Source: Icerya purchasi
Lineage: Eukaryota > Arthropoda > Insecta > Hemiptera > Monophlebidae
Direction of reading: 5' to 3'
Assembly: GCA_039619475.1 (NCBI GenBank)
Contig: CM077115.1
Location: 448,373,292-448,437,291, forward strand
Length of the DNA: 64,000 nt
Position numbers and translations under genes: made by a program. Shown in pieces: positions 45,962-57,643 of the stretch. A model generated the notes under the pieces. It ran no database searches. It saw only the letters and a list, made by a program, of their open reading frames with translations, and was not told the DNA's origin. Position 1 is the first letter of the stretch. Each line of letters opens with the position of its first letter.

Positions 45962-47260
45962 TATCTAATGGGTCATATTGGCCTTTAACCATATCCATTA
46001 GTATAGTGAAATTGGTGAATGATAATGGATAACTTTTTTGTTCTGTTATATTTTCGGCTATTGGTGTTAACATCTCTTCTGTTGAATTTTATGTGATTCC
46101 TTTTCCTTATTCGTGTTTGTTTTGTTGGTGGTTGATAAACGTGTTTCGGTATTACTTTGTTGTTCAGAAGATTTATTTTGCATGTCTGTGAAAGTAGACT
46201 CCATTGTAGTTTGTGGTTCTGGTGTTATGGGATGTAATCGTTTAGCGACTGTTTGTTGTTGCTCACTTTTTTCCTTTGATACAGGAGTTTTGGAAGTATT
46301 TAATTTAACATGAGGTTTAGTCTGTTTGCTAGGGTTTTGTATCGTCGGTTCGTCCTCTACCATTTTGTTCTCTTTCTCATTTTGTTGGCTAGTAGCCGGT
46401 TTGCTAGTCTGATCATTTTTCTGGTTTGTAAGTTTATCCTGTTCTATTTTCGGACAAGTAGTTTCGTTGTGTGAGTAAGTTTTACGAGCTTTACACCACT
46501 TTTCTTCAGTTGTTATAAATATACGAAATTGTTCATCTTCATATTTGATGATGATTGATTCTGGTATAACAACTTGATCTATCTTATCAGATGTTACATA
46601 AACTTGTCTACGGAAACTCAGGATATGCTTAAATTTTTCTTCAGTGAGGCCAGCTTTAATGAAAGTGATTGAGGAGGTTAGTTTTAGATTAATATTGAAA
46701 AGAGCTTGTTCAAGTATGTAGTTCGAAATGTGTGACGAAACATTAGACAGAACTATACGCTTGGATGGATTTATTAATTTACGCGTCTTAATATTTATAT
46801 TATTTATAGTAAGAGACGGGTAAGATAATATAAATTGATCAGCTACATTTCTATTAGATAAATACATACATATACGGTTGTTAGATATCCGAGAGGAAAA
46901 TAGAATATTGTGTGGGCCAACCTTGTTGCTAACGTCTTATACGTAGTTACTGAGCGTAATGTTATCAGCTGCATCGAGTATAATGACTTGTTTTCGGTCT
47001 GGGCATTTTACAGATTCGGCCACTTTGTTATACGCTGGAGAAAATGCATTGTTTGCTGGTGTTGGTGATATAGTTTCTGCTGCCTTTGGCGAAATCGGTG
47101 TAGGTTTGGTTGCCGACGATGCGGTGATCAGTGAGGTTAGTTGTGAAATATTTTTTGTTGATCTTGTAATTCGTAATGTGTTCGGAAGAATGGGTTGCTT
47201 GCTTGGGTCTTGCGACGGGGATGAAGTTGTTACAGAACCATCGGGCGGCATAATGGCGGT
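45962..47260 (-). pseudogene. I-type non-LTR retrotransposon ORF1 (gag-like), in two frames
   Basis: Minus strand: 47251-46937 (Pro/Ser/Thr-rich N-terminus, PPDGSVTTSSPSQDPSKQP, later KCPDRKQVIILDAADN), then 46867-46067 with RIVLSNVSSHISNYILEQAL and IPESIIIKYEDEQFRIF, then a decayed zinc knuckle (WCKARKTYSHNETTCP, first pair lost) and a Gln/Lys/Thr-rich tail. Layout and motif order are those of ORF1 proteins of I/Nimb-like elements, which bind the RNA. ORF2 is not present downstream. It is 5' truncated or deleted. Confidence 0.7.
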
Positions 47261-47489
47261 GCCGTCCGTACACCTAATTTATTTATATTATAACGATTTT
47301 AATGAAACACGAGTTTACACGATCTTTTCCGGTCGATTTAAAACCATCTGTGAATAATGTAGTCAATTGAAATTTTTCTAAAAGAATTTTAGAAGAAAAA
47401 GATTGGTGATTAAGGGATCTTGCCTCTTACAAAGCCTGAAGGGTAGAGTTTTATATATTGCTTTTTGTAACACTGAAAATTATCTAAAG

Positions 47490-47775
47490 ATAAAAACAAC
47501 TCAACTGATCCTCCCTTTATATGCGACCCCAACCATATTCTTTTTGAATGCTCTGCTCTTTTTCCTGAGTGCTCTCATCTATACGCCGAACTTTTGGATC
47601 TTCCTAGCCCTTTCAATGCTTCCTTTATCCTTTCCTTCCCATCTCCAGCCGTTCTCCTTCTTTCCTTTATACTTTCTATCTCCGATCGCCTCAGAATATG
47701 AGTAGGTGATCTAAGTCCATGTAGTTGGGTCAGTGTTAAGACCGAGCCCATTTAAAAAAAAAAAACAAAAAAAAA
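47490..47775 (+). pseudogene. Non-LTR retrotransposon 3' end (LPSSRFRF family) with A-rich tail
   Basis: The + strand reads the family's C-terminal region (CDPNHILFEC-like) to SISDRL, then the 3' UTR GATCTAAGTCCATGTAGTTGGG and an A-rich tail (47754-47780). Probably the 3' end of the element at 44.74-45.96 kb, separated from it by the minus-strand ORF1 insertion, although part of RNase H is missing from both halves. Confidence 0.72.
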
Positions 47776-48026
47776 CAAAGGAAAAAAATATTTGTCTAAT
47801 TTTTTCATTAATCCTTGCTCAATTTGCTCGCTACTACCTAAAGGAACTCCATAACCTGTTCGACAATTACCCGCTTAACTTATCAAAAATACTATTTGAG
47901 TGTTCTCAATTTATTATTTTCAGCTATAGAAATATTTTAAATTTCTATATTGCAAAATAAAAAACCCCCAAAAAAAAGACATCGATTATTATCTAAAAAA
48001 ATTGTTATACGGAGATACACATATAC

Positions 48027-48058
<32 letters not shown>

Positions 48059-48149
48059 CAGTGGAAGACCGGAAGTATGAGGTCTAAACCTTCCCAAGAG
48101 TATTTCTTTAGTAGAAACTTAATTTCGAATGTAGATTGCCATTAAACTG

Positions 48150-48556
48150 ATTAAAGTGTACAGAACTACCAGCTATATGGCTACAATAGTTATCGCAGGC
48201 ATGTTACCTATCGAATACGAACTGCAAAAACATATAAGCTCGGTCGCAATTAAAAACAATATTAATATAGATCATCAGTTTAATAACGTAATATATAAGA
48301 CACCATTTTTTAAATATGAGGATAAACCACTTAAAGTAAAGCAAATGAAAAAACTTACGGATAAATTTTATATAAATAAATTTCAAGAAATATGGAATAA
48401 TTATAATGGAATAGCGTATCAATTTTTCCCAAGTATAATAGATAGATTTAAAAATAATCAATACACGCCAAATTTTTTTAATGTTCAATTTATAACAGGG
48501 CACGGTCTACTTAAGGTATATTTATATAAATTTAAGATATCTGATTCTGACAATTA
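48150..48556 (+). pseudogene. R1-type non-LTR C-terminal region, 5' half (host of a nested insertion)
   Basis: YRTTSYMATIVIAGMLPIE is the post-RT hallmark (YRT.S..A..VIAG..P). It continues through FPSIIDRFKNNQYTPNFFN and QFITGHGLLKVYLYKFKI (the 'LTGHG.F..YL..F.I' signature) to SDSDN at about 48,556. The next residues expected, a CxxC zinc motif, are found only at 49.64 kb, after the inserted element. Confidence 0.82.
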
Positions 48557-49634
48557 TTTGACTGAGAAAAACATCAAATACAATCCGGATCTCCTCCTGT
48601 TCCCAAAAGAACCCCCATGGGAATACCCCCCATTGATGGTAGACTTATCACTCTTCATCCATCGTACATCTAACGAGGACCAATATACAGCTCGCCAGAA
48701 AAGTATCGAAAAAATACAAACTTGCACACATGATACACACGTTTATACAGATGGAACTAAAGCAAATGTCGCTGGCACACTTTCCACTCCCACAGCATGT
48801 GCATACCTAATCTCAGGTGAAGCCGAAGCAGTGAGGCTACATGATGACAGCTCCGCGCATTAGAAGCCGAGCTATACGGAATTCTCTTTGGATTGGAAGC
48901 ATGTGCGTGGTGTAAATCTGAGAAAAAACAATACATAATTATCACAGATTCACTGGCCTCCCTTCAAACTATTCAGTCACTTACTATAACCAGTCTACTA
49001 GTCTATAAAATAAGATCTACAGCACATCGCCTTATCCAAGAGGGGATACAAGTAAGCTTCTTGTGGGTGCCGGCACATGTTGGAATACCCGGAAACGAAT
49101 GTGTAGACCGGGCCGCCAAGTCAATGTTGTCTGCCCCTATGCCACCCAATGTCCCATCACCAGAAATCACTCCCTTCTTCCACAAAAATATGAAAGAACA
49201 TTGGATCTCATCCTGGTCCCAACATGCAACTTTCCTAAGGAATATTAAACCAAATGTTGATCTTTGGTGGCCACCGATCCAAATGTCAAAAAAAGAATTC
49301 TCTGCCCTTAACAGGTTGAGACTGGGACACACATCGATATCTCATAACCATGTCCTCCAGGGAGCCCCTCCACCGATTTCCTGCCCATTTTGTAATGCAG
49401 CAGTGCTACCTTCGGTGGAGCACATCCTGAAACAATGTCAAAACTTAACAAGAATCAAGGACGAACCACTACACCTTCTTTTAGATAACCGTCCAAGACA
49501 GGTTCAGACAATGCTAATCTTCCTTAACAGAAATAATCTAACAAACAAATTGTAATAAATCCGATACTCGTTATGCCGTAATGACCCTGGCAGTTATACA
49601 TGGCCAACGAGTAGTTTACAAAAAAAAAAAAAAA
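48557..49634 (+). mobile_element. Nested 5'-truncated non-LTR retrotransposon (RNase H plus zinc motif)
   Basis: Begins near the end of an RT ORF (LFPKEPPWEYPPLMVDLSLF), then RNase H motif 1 (HVYTDGTK), motif 2 (ALEAELYGILFGLEA), motif 3 (IITDSLASLQTIQ) and motif 4 (LWVPAHVGIPGNECVDRAAK), then the C-terminal zinc motif CPFCNAAVLPSVEHILKQC and a stop at 49553-49555. One frameshift near 48,857. All four RNase H catalytic acids are present. The poly(A) tail at 49618-49634 ends the insertion. Because it lies inside an R1-type 3' end, it is the younger element. Confidence 0.85.
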
Positions 49635-49975
49635 ACTGTATAATATGTAATTTTAGAGATGATGTTTTTCATATCCTACAAGGATGCAATTATAATAATA
49701 CCCAATAATAATAGACACTCTGTAATTATGATATAAAACAACTTGCACAAAATTATATTAACGAATTTAACAAATTTGCAACTGAAGAAATAAAATTCCG
49801 GAAAAATAATGTACATTTATATTTAATGTAAATGATAAAAATATAGTGTAGATATTGTAAAAAGCTGTAAAATGGTAATTAATGTAATACCAAATACTTA
49901 ATTTGATGGGTTATATGTATTATTAATGCCGTTAGTATAATAAATTAATATTTTTTAGTAAATAAATGTGCCCTA
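49635..49975 (+). pseudogene. R1-type non-LTR C-terminal region, 3' half (host of the nested insertion)
   Basis: Resumes directly after the inserted poly(A) with CIICNFRDDVFHILQGC (C-x2-C-x7-H-x4-C), the zinc motif missing from the 48.15-48.56 kb half. Then degenerate tail sequence in broken frames. Confidence 0.78.
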
Positions 49976-50665
49976 CCCGAAGTTTCGGGAAAAGGGGAAA
50001 AAAATGTAGATTCAGGGGCAACAGATAATATTGAAAATGAGGTTGATAACGATCTTGCTGATTCTTTGGCAGCTGCAGTAAATGGCCGTTTCATAGACAA
50101 ATACTCCCTCCCAAAGTCTTTGCCTTCTCTCTTATCGTTTTCACCATGACTTTTGGACTGATCTTTATCCGTTTCTTTTCTCCAAACCTATTTTTTTCCC
50201 CTTGCTATACAACCCTCTCCACCCTCTTCTTCCTGATTTAATAATTTTCCCTGCATCAGCCGCTCTGTTATTTCTTCCATAATTCGTCTTCGCTCTAATC
50301 ACACTCTGCTTCCTGTCTCTCTCTTTCGTTTTAATATTGTTCAGTCTCCCTTGTGTCCCTTTCATCTCCCTATCTTAAATTTGTCCTTTAATGCAAATCA
50401 CGTTCTATTCGAATGCTCTTCTATTTTCTTGGAACGCCCAGTCCTTTATTCCACTTTGCTTGGCCTTGGCCTCCCGACTCCTTACTGTGCCCACTATATT
50501 CTTGCTCTTCCATCTCCTTCCGTTATTCCTGTATTGGCTACCTTCATTTCTTCTATTTCTAATCGCTTCCTGATATAACCTACAAATTTCTACGTTTCAT
50601 CATTCTGCTAGTCCTTTAAGTTGGGTAAATGTCCTGTGCTGACGCGCCCGAGGGAAAAAAAAAAG
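49976..50665 (+). pseudogene. Non-LTR retrotransposon 3' end with RNase H tail (LPSSRFRF family)
   Basis: ENEVDNDLADSLAAAVNGRF at 50.03 kb is the end of RNase H (GNE.AD.LA). Farther on are CPFHLPILNLSFNANHVLFE (CP...NHVLFEC segment) and LGLGLPTPYCAHYILALPS. The 3' UTR TGTCCTGTGCTGACGCGCCC and an A-rich tail at 50654-50666 close it. Confidence 0.75.
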
Positions 50666-50669
50666 GTTA

Positions 50670-51885
50670 GATTTTAATCTGAATAGAAACCAAAGCAACG
50701 AAGACGGTTAGCATAAAAATACGATTATATTTTTTGGTTTTTACTTTGATACGTAAAAACATAACATTCATTTAAAAAGTCGCGATAAATTTTTAGCTCC
50801 CCTACGATGAGACTTCATTAATGGTCCATTTATAATTACCATCGCTAGTTTTAAATAACGTTAGTATCATCATCATCATGTAGACGTATGGTAATAATTC
50901 TTTACTAATAGATCGTAACCATCGGGCAAAGACAGTATCGGTTTTACTTTTTTTGCGCAATAAACACATATTTCAATTAAGAATATGTGTAGCGATAATA
51001 TATTAAGTAATGCTGTGTAATTAAATCGTCATTAAATTATGTAAATGAAATAGACGCCGAACAGTCGCGCAGTTTCCACACACAGAGTGTGTAATTATTA
51101 GCCAACATCTGCAGTTAAATGTAGCAAAGCGATGAAAATTTCAGTGAGTTAAACCAGGCCCTTTAACCCCCCGCCATTGATATACACACATATATATATA
51201 TATATATACATATATTATACATATATATATTTGTATATGTATGTATGCACACATGTACACCTCTGCACATATAAACATTTTTTTAGCAAATATTTGATGT
51301 CTTTTTTTCGGTTTTTTATTTTGTTACACAGAAATGTAAAATATTTCAATAACCAAAACACAATACTTTTGATAGTTTACCATTCGAAGGAAAAAGATTG
51401 AAGAGCCCCCTTAGGGTATGGTGAGCAAAGCCAGTAGGGATTAATAAAAAAAACTGGCAAATATTTGTTTTTCTGTTTTTATTTTGGAATAATTTTCAAT
51501 ATTACAGAAGCAATGATAACAGGTCGTAGTGTTGCCCTTTTGTGAGCACTTCGAGCAGAGAACGAAGCCTCGTAATGTACATATAAGTATAATATATAAA
51601 TATATCAGGGGAGGATCCAGAGAGACATTTGGGGGGGAAGTTTTTTTTTAAAATTAAGAACTGTATTCCAATAGTGTTATTTTTTATAATACGAGTTTGC
51701 GTACAAATGGGCCAAGCCAAGCACCGCCGTTGGACTTAATCTTGACCTAGAACCTTCTTATAATAAAACTTAACTAATAAATTTTAATTTTTCTTTCTTT
51801 TTTGGGGCGAGGGGGTGAGAAACTTAATGCTACATGATCTGGTGGGTTATGCACTATGTACTTATTTAATAGACAATAATATTTT
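50670..51885. other. Intergenic; a (TA)n/(CA)n tract and a MITE-like end
   Basis: A TA/CA-rich tract at 51181-51270. CAGGGGAGGATCCAGAGAGA with a G-run at 51606-51640 looks like a hAT-like left end; no right end could be paired with confidence. Confidence 0.4.
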
Positions 51886-51889
51886 TATT

Positions 51890-53990
51890 TTTATTTTTTT
51901 TTTCCCCTAAAAGACGCAAGTGTGATTTATTTCGGTTTGATTTACCATTCAGGCTAGATTGTCTTGTCCGGGTGTTAATATTGAAAATTACATATGTATT
52001 AATGAGTAGATTTTAAATGTAATGTTTTTTATTTAATTGAGTAATGTAAATCACTGTAGATTGTTATTTTTGCCAGTAAATTTTGGTTTTAAAACTAAGA
52101 ACGTGACGTTTTGAAATTTAATTGTTGAATTGCTCAAATTGAGGTTTTCTATGTTGAAGTGTCTGATGTCGTCATACTTACTACAGTGAAAGATTACGTG
52201 ATTGTCGTTTTCAATTTCCCCACAGTCACATTTATCGTCTTCAGTAATTTTGTATTTTTTTAAGTAGGCTCCGAAGTGTCCGCGGTCAATGAGGAGTTGG
52301 GTAGTGTAAAAGTCAGGTGTTAAGCCTGTTCTAATATTTCGGATTAGCCTGTGGGTATGCCGACCTGCTGTATCTCTTTTTCCCACGAGTTTTGCCGTGT
52401 GAACATGAAATATTTTTTAATGTTCTTTTGAGTTGTTGTTTTAGTGACATTTTTATATGTAAGTCATGGTGGATTAGCATGTAGGAACTGTTCTGAAGAG
52501 GATTTATTGGAGATAGAAAGTTCATTATCTGCTAGACATAATCGTTAATATATTCAAAATTTGTATGGTAAAAATGATCGACCTATAGTTAATTTTTAGG
52601 TCTAGTGGAAGGATTCCCGTAAGAGCAACAGCGGCACTGTGAGAAATTGTTCTATAAGCTCTATTAAGTATTTACGTTGTGCGGAGTAGATTTTTTGCTT
52701 CAGGGTTTTAATTTTTTAGGTGTTGGAAAAACACAGAGCTACAGTAACACATTGTATTCTTACCAAGTGACTTGTACAGTACAAGTCTGTATCTGTAATC
52801 AAAGCCCCATGCCATGTATTTCTGCACACTTTTATTAATTGATAGTATTTAGCGCCCTACTTAGATGAGGTGGAGTCTATGTGTTATTTAAAGGAGAGTT
52901 TATTGTCTAATATAACTCCCAGGTATTTAAAATGTTCGACTACTTTTAAAGCGATCCCCCTGTAAAGTACTTTACTATTTTTCCTTTTTAGTTTCAGGGG
53001 ATTTGGGAAAAGGGACACAAAGCATATTTTTCAACTGAAAGATTAAGCATCACTTCATTTAGCCAGGCTCCGGAGTAACTCGAGCGTTTTGTTAGCTGTT
53101 CTTTCGAAACTGACTTTTTGTATCGTCCGTTATTATGAATAGAGTAAGTCATCTGCATATGCGCATAGGTCAGCGTTCTTATCGTATGGTAGAGCTTTCA
53201 GATGAAAAATATATTCCAGAAAAGTGGACCTAAAACGCTACCCCGCGGGGAGCCTTTATTGGTTTCAGTGTTTGCACTATGATTACCTATTTGAAGAGCT
53301 ACACGTCTGTTTTTAAGGTAGCGATATATATTGTACTTAGCAATGGGACGTCTTTGATCAGAATAGATTTTAAAATGGCAAACAAAGCAAGTTGCTAGCA
53401 GTTATCAAAGGCTCTTTTGATATCCACTCCTATGACGAGAACGTTCGATTTTTTTTTAAGGCTGCTGATAATCTTGCTAATCACATAATTCACAGCATGT
53501 TTGTGGACAGACCTTGTCTGAATCCAAGTTGTCTTTTATCTGAAAAGTTTGTTGAATTCAGATAGTTATCCTATTTTTTAATAGTTTTTTGTAAATTTTG
53601 CTTATAGTATTTAAAAGACATATTGGGCGATAGGAGCTTATGAGATTTGCATCTTTGTTTAATTTATGAAGTAGGATTACATTTACTTCGTGCCCGGGTT
53701 TAGGGAAATAAGTTTAAGGAGAAGATTTTTTTTGTAAATTTTTTATAATGCTATTTAGTGCGCAAGTATCAAGAGGAGTCCGTTATATGAATGAGTAACG
53801 TTTTTCTTCACACGGGAAGTTTAAAGTTTTCTCTTAGTATTTTCTGTTTGTTGCTGTCTTTGTCAGTGCTGTCTAACGGAAAAAGAGAGGATAGATAGGG
53901 AGTAGTTTAGATTCTCTGTCATATTGGTGATTTTATCGTCGTTATTGTTTGTAAAAAATAAAATATAGTCTGGTTTGTTTGATTTCGGAA
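51890..53990 (-). pseudogene. R1-type non-LTR retrotransposon relic (RT and C-terminus)
   Basis: Minus strand: near 53.4-53.5 kb VLVIGVDIKRAFDNC (RT motif 3), then broken palm and thumb sequence. 52386-52051 carries TGLTPDFYTTQLLIDRGHFG, AYLKKYKITEDDKCDCGEIE and a C-x-C-x7-H-x4-C motif (CDCGEIENDNHVIFHC). T-runs around 51.89-51.90 kb fit a 3' tail. Many stops. Confidence 0.8.
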
Positions 53991-54040
53991 ACGTTAATTT
54001 GTAGCTTAAGCCCCATCATGGTTTATCATTTTGAGAGCAA

Positions 54041-54605
54041 ATTTGCGGAGGGGAAGTTATATAATTACATTATATCTTCTATGGTACGCAGTAGATTTGA
54101 GAAATACGTTGTTTCATAAAGAAAATCAAATAGCGACCAGCTCTTTAGACACTTAAAAATGTGTTTTAAAAATACATAATTATTACAATTTATTTTAAAC
54201 TTTGTCTTATATTAAAATAAAACGAAATAATAAAAATTCTAACTAAAATGGTAGTTTAGAAATAGTAAGATAATATTTTTATTAGACTTTACTTCTTTTT
54301 TATTTTTGTTGGTAATCCGATGCGAATTCTTCATTCGTGAGCAAGTTTAAATACATATATTTCTCCTTGAACTATTTTCATTTACATTACAAAATAAAAA
54401 TTAAAAATAAAGAAAAACGAACGACAGTTGTGTTTGAAATAGAATAAAAAAGGAACATTAATAGTTGTACTAGAGAACAATATTAAATATAAATTCATAT
54501 ATAGTATAAATTAAGTTTCTCTGTTGGAACAAATTTTTTCATAGAAAATTTGGTTCTTTGGGGGGGAATACCCTCTATTCCTCCCTCCTCCGTGGATGCT
54601 TCACT
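54041..54605. mobile_element. hAT-like non-autonomous element family 3, copy 2 (internally deleted, about 565 bp)
   Basis: Shares with 28066-29600 the phrases GTTATATAATTACAT, AAATAGCGACCA, GGTAGTTTAGAAATAGTAAG and the right end (GGATGCTTCACTG versus GAATCCGCCACTG). About 1 kb of the interior is missing. The left terminal repeat is decayed and no clean target duplication remains. Confidence 0.75.
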
Positions 54606-54609
54606 GTAT

Positions 54610-55300
54610 AGAGGAGAAGTGGGATGAATCGGACACGTTTTAGTTTTGAGCGATTTTCTCTGTAACGGTAAATCGTATCGACTTTCTTTTTGCACCATCG
54701 CGTAGTGCGAGCAATGCGCTACATTTTGGCTGCAAAACTTTTACCTTTCGAACAAGTACAACTTGATGAGCTTAATTTTAAACTTCATCCATTTTGTCCG
54801 AAGTATCCCCCAACCTGGGGGATACTTCGGACATATGCTTTTTTTTTTTTCATTTAAAATGTATTTTTCTTTAAGAATCTGCAATAAATGCTTATACAAA
54901 TCCTATAAGATGAAAAGTCAACATGTTCTACAAAAACAAAAAAAAAAGAAAGAAAAACTGAAAAATCATATTTGTATTTTAAACAAAAAAACGATGAAAA
55001 ACTATAAGTGAGTCGCGTGGATTTTAATGATAAAGTAACACATTCATATAATTTAAACGAAAATTTAAAAAATATTAGCTACTGTAATTATTAGTCACCT
55101 GGCAATGCTTTATTTAATCAGAGATTTTTATAATTTTAGGCAGAAACAGCAACTACGGGTATTATAATTTAATTCGTTCGAATGTCGGAGGTAAAGTAAA
55201 AGTAAATCAGTGAAAACGGCTAAAAAAGATTCCGGTTGATAATTAGAAATTACTAACACAGCTCGCATATCTTTATTCATCTATTCTTTTGTGGACTATA
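54610..55300. other. Intergenic; no gene seen
   Basis: GTATCCCCCAACCTGGGGGATAC at 54805-54827 is a perfect hairpin-forming palindrome inside AT-rich sequence; no gene accompanies it. Confidence 0.5.
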
Positions 55301-55306
55301 TTATAG

Positions 55307-55491
55307 ATTCTCTATTAATTATATTTTATGACAATACTTACCGAGTGTATGAATTACGTAAACCTGTTTTATGGCGAATCACAACAAAACCGGAAGGCAA
55401 CCGCAGTATGTCGACACGACAGTTAATTAGTGCGAGACGGTTTTTGATCGTGTTTGATAGGAAGATTATAAAATCAGTTAGCAAGAGATAA
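55307..55491 (+). other. Possible decayed terpene synthase-like paralog exon
   Basis: An open stretch following TTATAG (55301-55306) reads LLIIFYDNTYRVYELRKP, VLWRITTKPEGNRSMS and RRFLIVFDRK before TAA. It resembles exon B (DDILDYSSVRRNRPAW, QIVTEQEGRMELS, FLILRK): shared P..W.I.T..EG....S, an Arg two to three residues before the Pro, and a hydrophobic run before an Asp. The DDxxD motif itself is not kept, and the PYYQELL helix is missing. Homology is suggested, not shown; it may be chance. Confidence 0.28.
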
Positions 55492-56314
55492 TTTTCAATA
55501 ATTAGCGAAGGCATCTTACGCGTATGGCCTATAGAAATACGTTTTTCGTTTACGGTGTAGGAAAATTCAAAATGATAATTTCTCATTAAAAAGGGGGGGG
55601 GGGGCTACGACGGATCTGCGAATTCACGAATTCCTAAAAATTGGGTTTCCTGCTACAATGTATTTCTTTAATGTTTTCCGGTCTAGCAAATCTGTGCTCC
55701 AGATGTTACATTTTAGTAACATGAAAATATTAAATATAGATTGAAAGTGACAGCTGCAGCACCGTTAATGAGAGATTCGGCAATGTAGAGAAGAAAAATC
55801 AAAAAAACCGAAAGATGCACTAAAAAACATATAAAAATAACAGGCATTTGTTTCGTTTACACTCGATGTTATCGTGCATATACCAAGTCATTGCTGAATG
55901 TAAACATTCCCCAGACTTACCCAATTTTTCTCATTTTGTTCCAGCCGAATTTAGTTGATCCCGGCAATTTCCATGATGTCATCGCGTTATTACGTTTTTT
56001 CCTTTTAAAATGTAATGGAGCCTCCATTGCAGCAAATTTTTGTGTTCCATCTGTCATTGTTTCTACCTACTACTGCACGTCCATCTTAACTTGCCTATTC
56101 GTTCTAGTGCATTTGCAATTTTTTTTTTACTCTCTGATACAAGTAATTCTTATAATTTTTTCATACGCTATTCGTGTTTTCCTGGTTTTCATAACCTTCG
56201 GTCCTGTAACTTAATAGCGGAAAACGCGCTTGTTTGAAAAAATTTTTCCTCTTCAAGTTATTCCGTATCTCTTTATTTCGAAACACGTTATTATTTCCCG
56301 AAGACATACGAGAT

Positions 56315-56830
56315 GTGATCAAAAATTAACAAGGATTTTAATTTCTTTTCAAAAAGTATTTATCTAATCTTCAACGATTATTCCATGGTCCCTTCAAAAT
56401 AGTCTCCTCTTGATATTACGCACACTTATGCGACCGCAGTTTCGAGAAACACTGTTTCTTGGAACGCCTTTTTAGGTATGTTATCTCGCTCTGCGATTTC
56501 ACCTTTATCATCTTGTATCTATTGTTGAAAAACGCTTTCCTTTTTGTTCGTGACATTAAAGGGTAGGAAAGAAAATCTACCATGTCTGGAAACTAGAGAG
56601 TTGTTGCAGCCTTACAGCGATGTCGAACAGTCGGATAAGTGAAAATGCGCTGGTGCGTTGTTGCGGTGCAACCCCCCACCCAAAGTTGTTTCTCCGAAAT
56701 TCGGGTCGTTCACTCCTCACGAAAATTGTATCAAAAACTTGCAAATAGTACTTCTTATTGACTGTACGACCAGCCGGTAAAAATTCGTAATAAGCTATTC
56801 CATTTCAGTCTAAAAAAATGATTAGCCAAA
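56315..56830 (-). pseudogene. mariner-like transposase relic (C-terminal half)
   Basis: The minus strand reads FPDMVDFLSYPLMSRTKRKA (mariner 'YSPDLAP.DFFLFP.LK..LKG'), DDKGEIAERDNIPKKAFQET and VCVISRGDYFEG, the typical mariner C-terminus (AFQ....W..R...C....G.YFEG). Upstream, FRLKWNSLLRIFTGW and NHFF continue in broken frames. Several stops; no inverted repeats assigned. Confidence 0.65.
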
Positions 56831-56834
56831 ATTC

Positions 56835-57583
56835 TTGTTACTTTTCTTAATCACACCTCGTACTTTTCTTCTTACTTTTGGTTGCACGATTTCTGTTCTG
56901 TTTGCAGTTATTTGGACGTCTTAGGTAAATGGTATTTCCTTACCTGGTCGATATTCCCTCGGTTTATTGTTACCGATACATCATCTATTATGACATGTTC
57001 GTCATTATTTTTTGTGTTTTACGCATTTATTTTTAATAGCCTACTTTTTCCGATTCCAATTTTAAGTTCATCGAACGCGGTTTTTTAACTCTTCTAGATT
57101 ACTACTGAATACAACGATGCCCCATCTACGATCTCAAGTGATTTAGTTGTTCTCCGTGAACTGTTATTTCCTTTGCATTTCGGGTAAATTTTCTGAGCGC
57201 GTATTCCAGGGCTACTATAAATAATTTTGGCGATATAATATCTCCTTGTCGCATAAGCTCACTTTTAAGGTATTTCTCCTGTTTCTAAGTTAATCACTTT
57301 CATGGAATCTGACTCGTACATTATTCTAACGTTCTTCAATTCTAATGTCAGCAACTTTATATTATTCATATCTAACCAAATCAAAATTTAACTGGCGACT
57401 CTTTCTGTTTTTATTGTTTTTGGCTGGCATGCTCGGGAAAAAAAATAAAAGAATTGTAGACATTCAGACAAACAGAAACTGAATTTTATATTTATTTATT
57501 TAATTATTGTATATATTTATTTATATATTTATATATATATATATATATTCAAAAGGAATTACTCGTTTAATGATATATACGTA

Positions 57584-57643
<60 letters not shown>

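Noticed and set aside
47403..47705. Single 100-codon protein gene
   Set aside because: Its second half is the 3' coding end of the non-LTR family (same as 32.2 kb), and its first half is unrelated flank.
55338..55586. Minus-strand frame overlapping the possible paralog exon
   Set aside because: Shadow frame without similarity; the + strand reading has the only resemblance to a known family.
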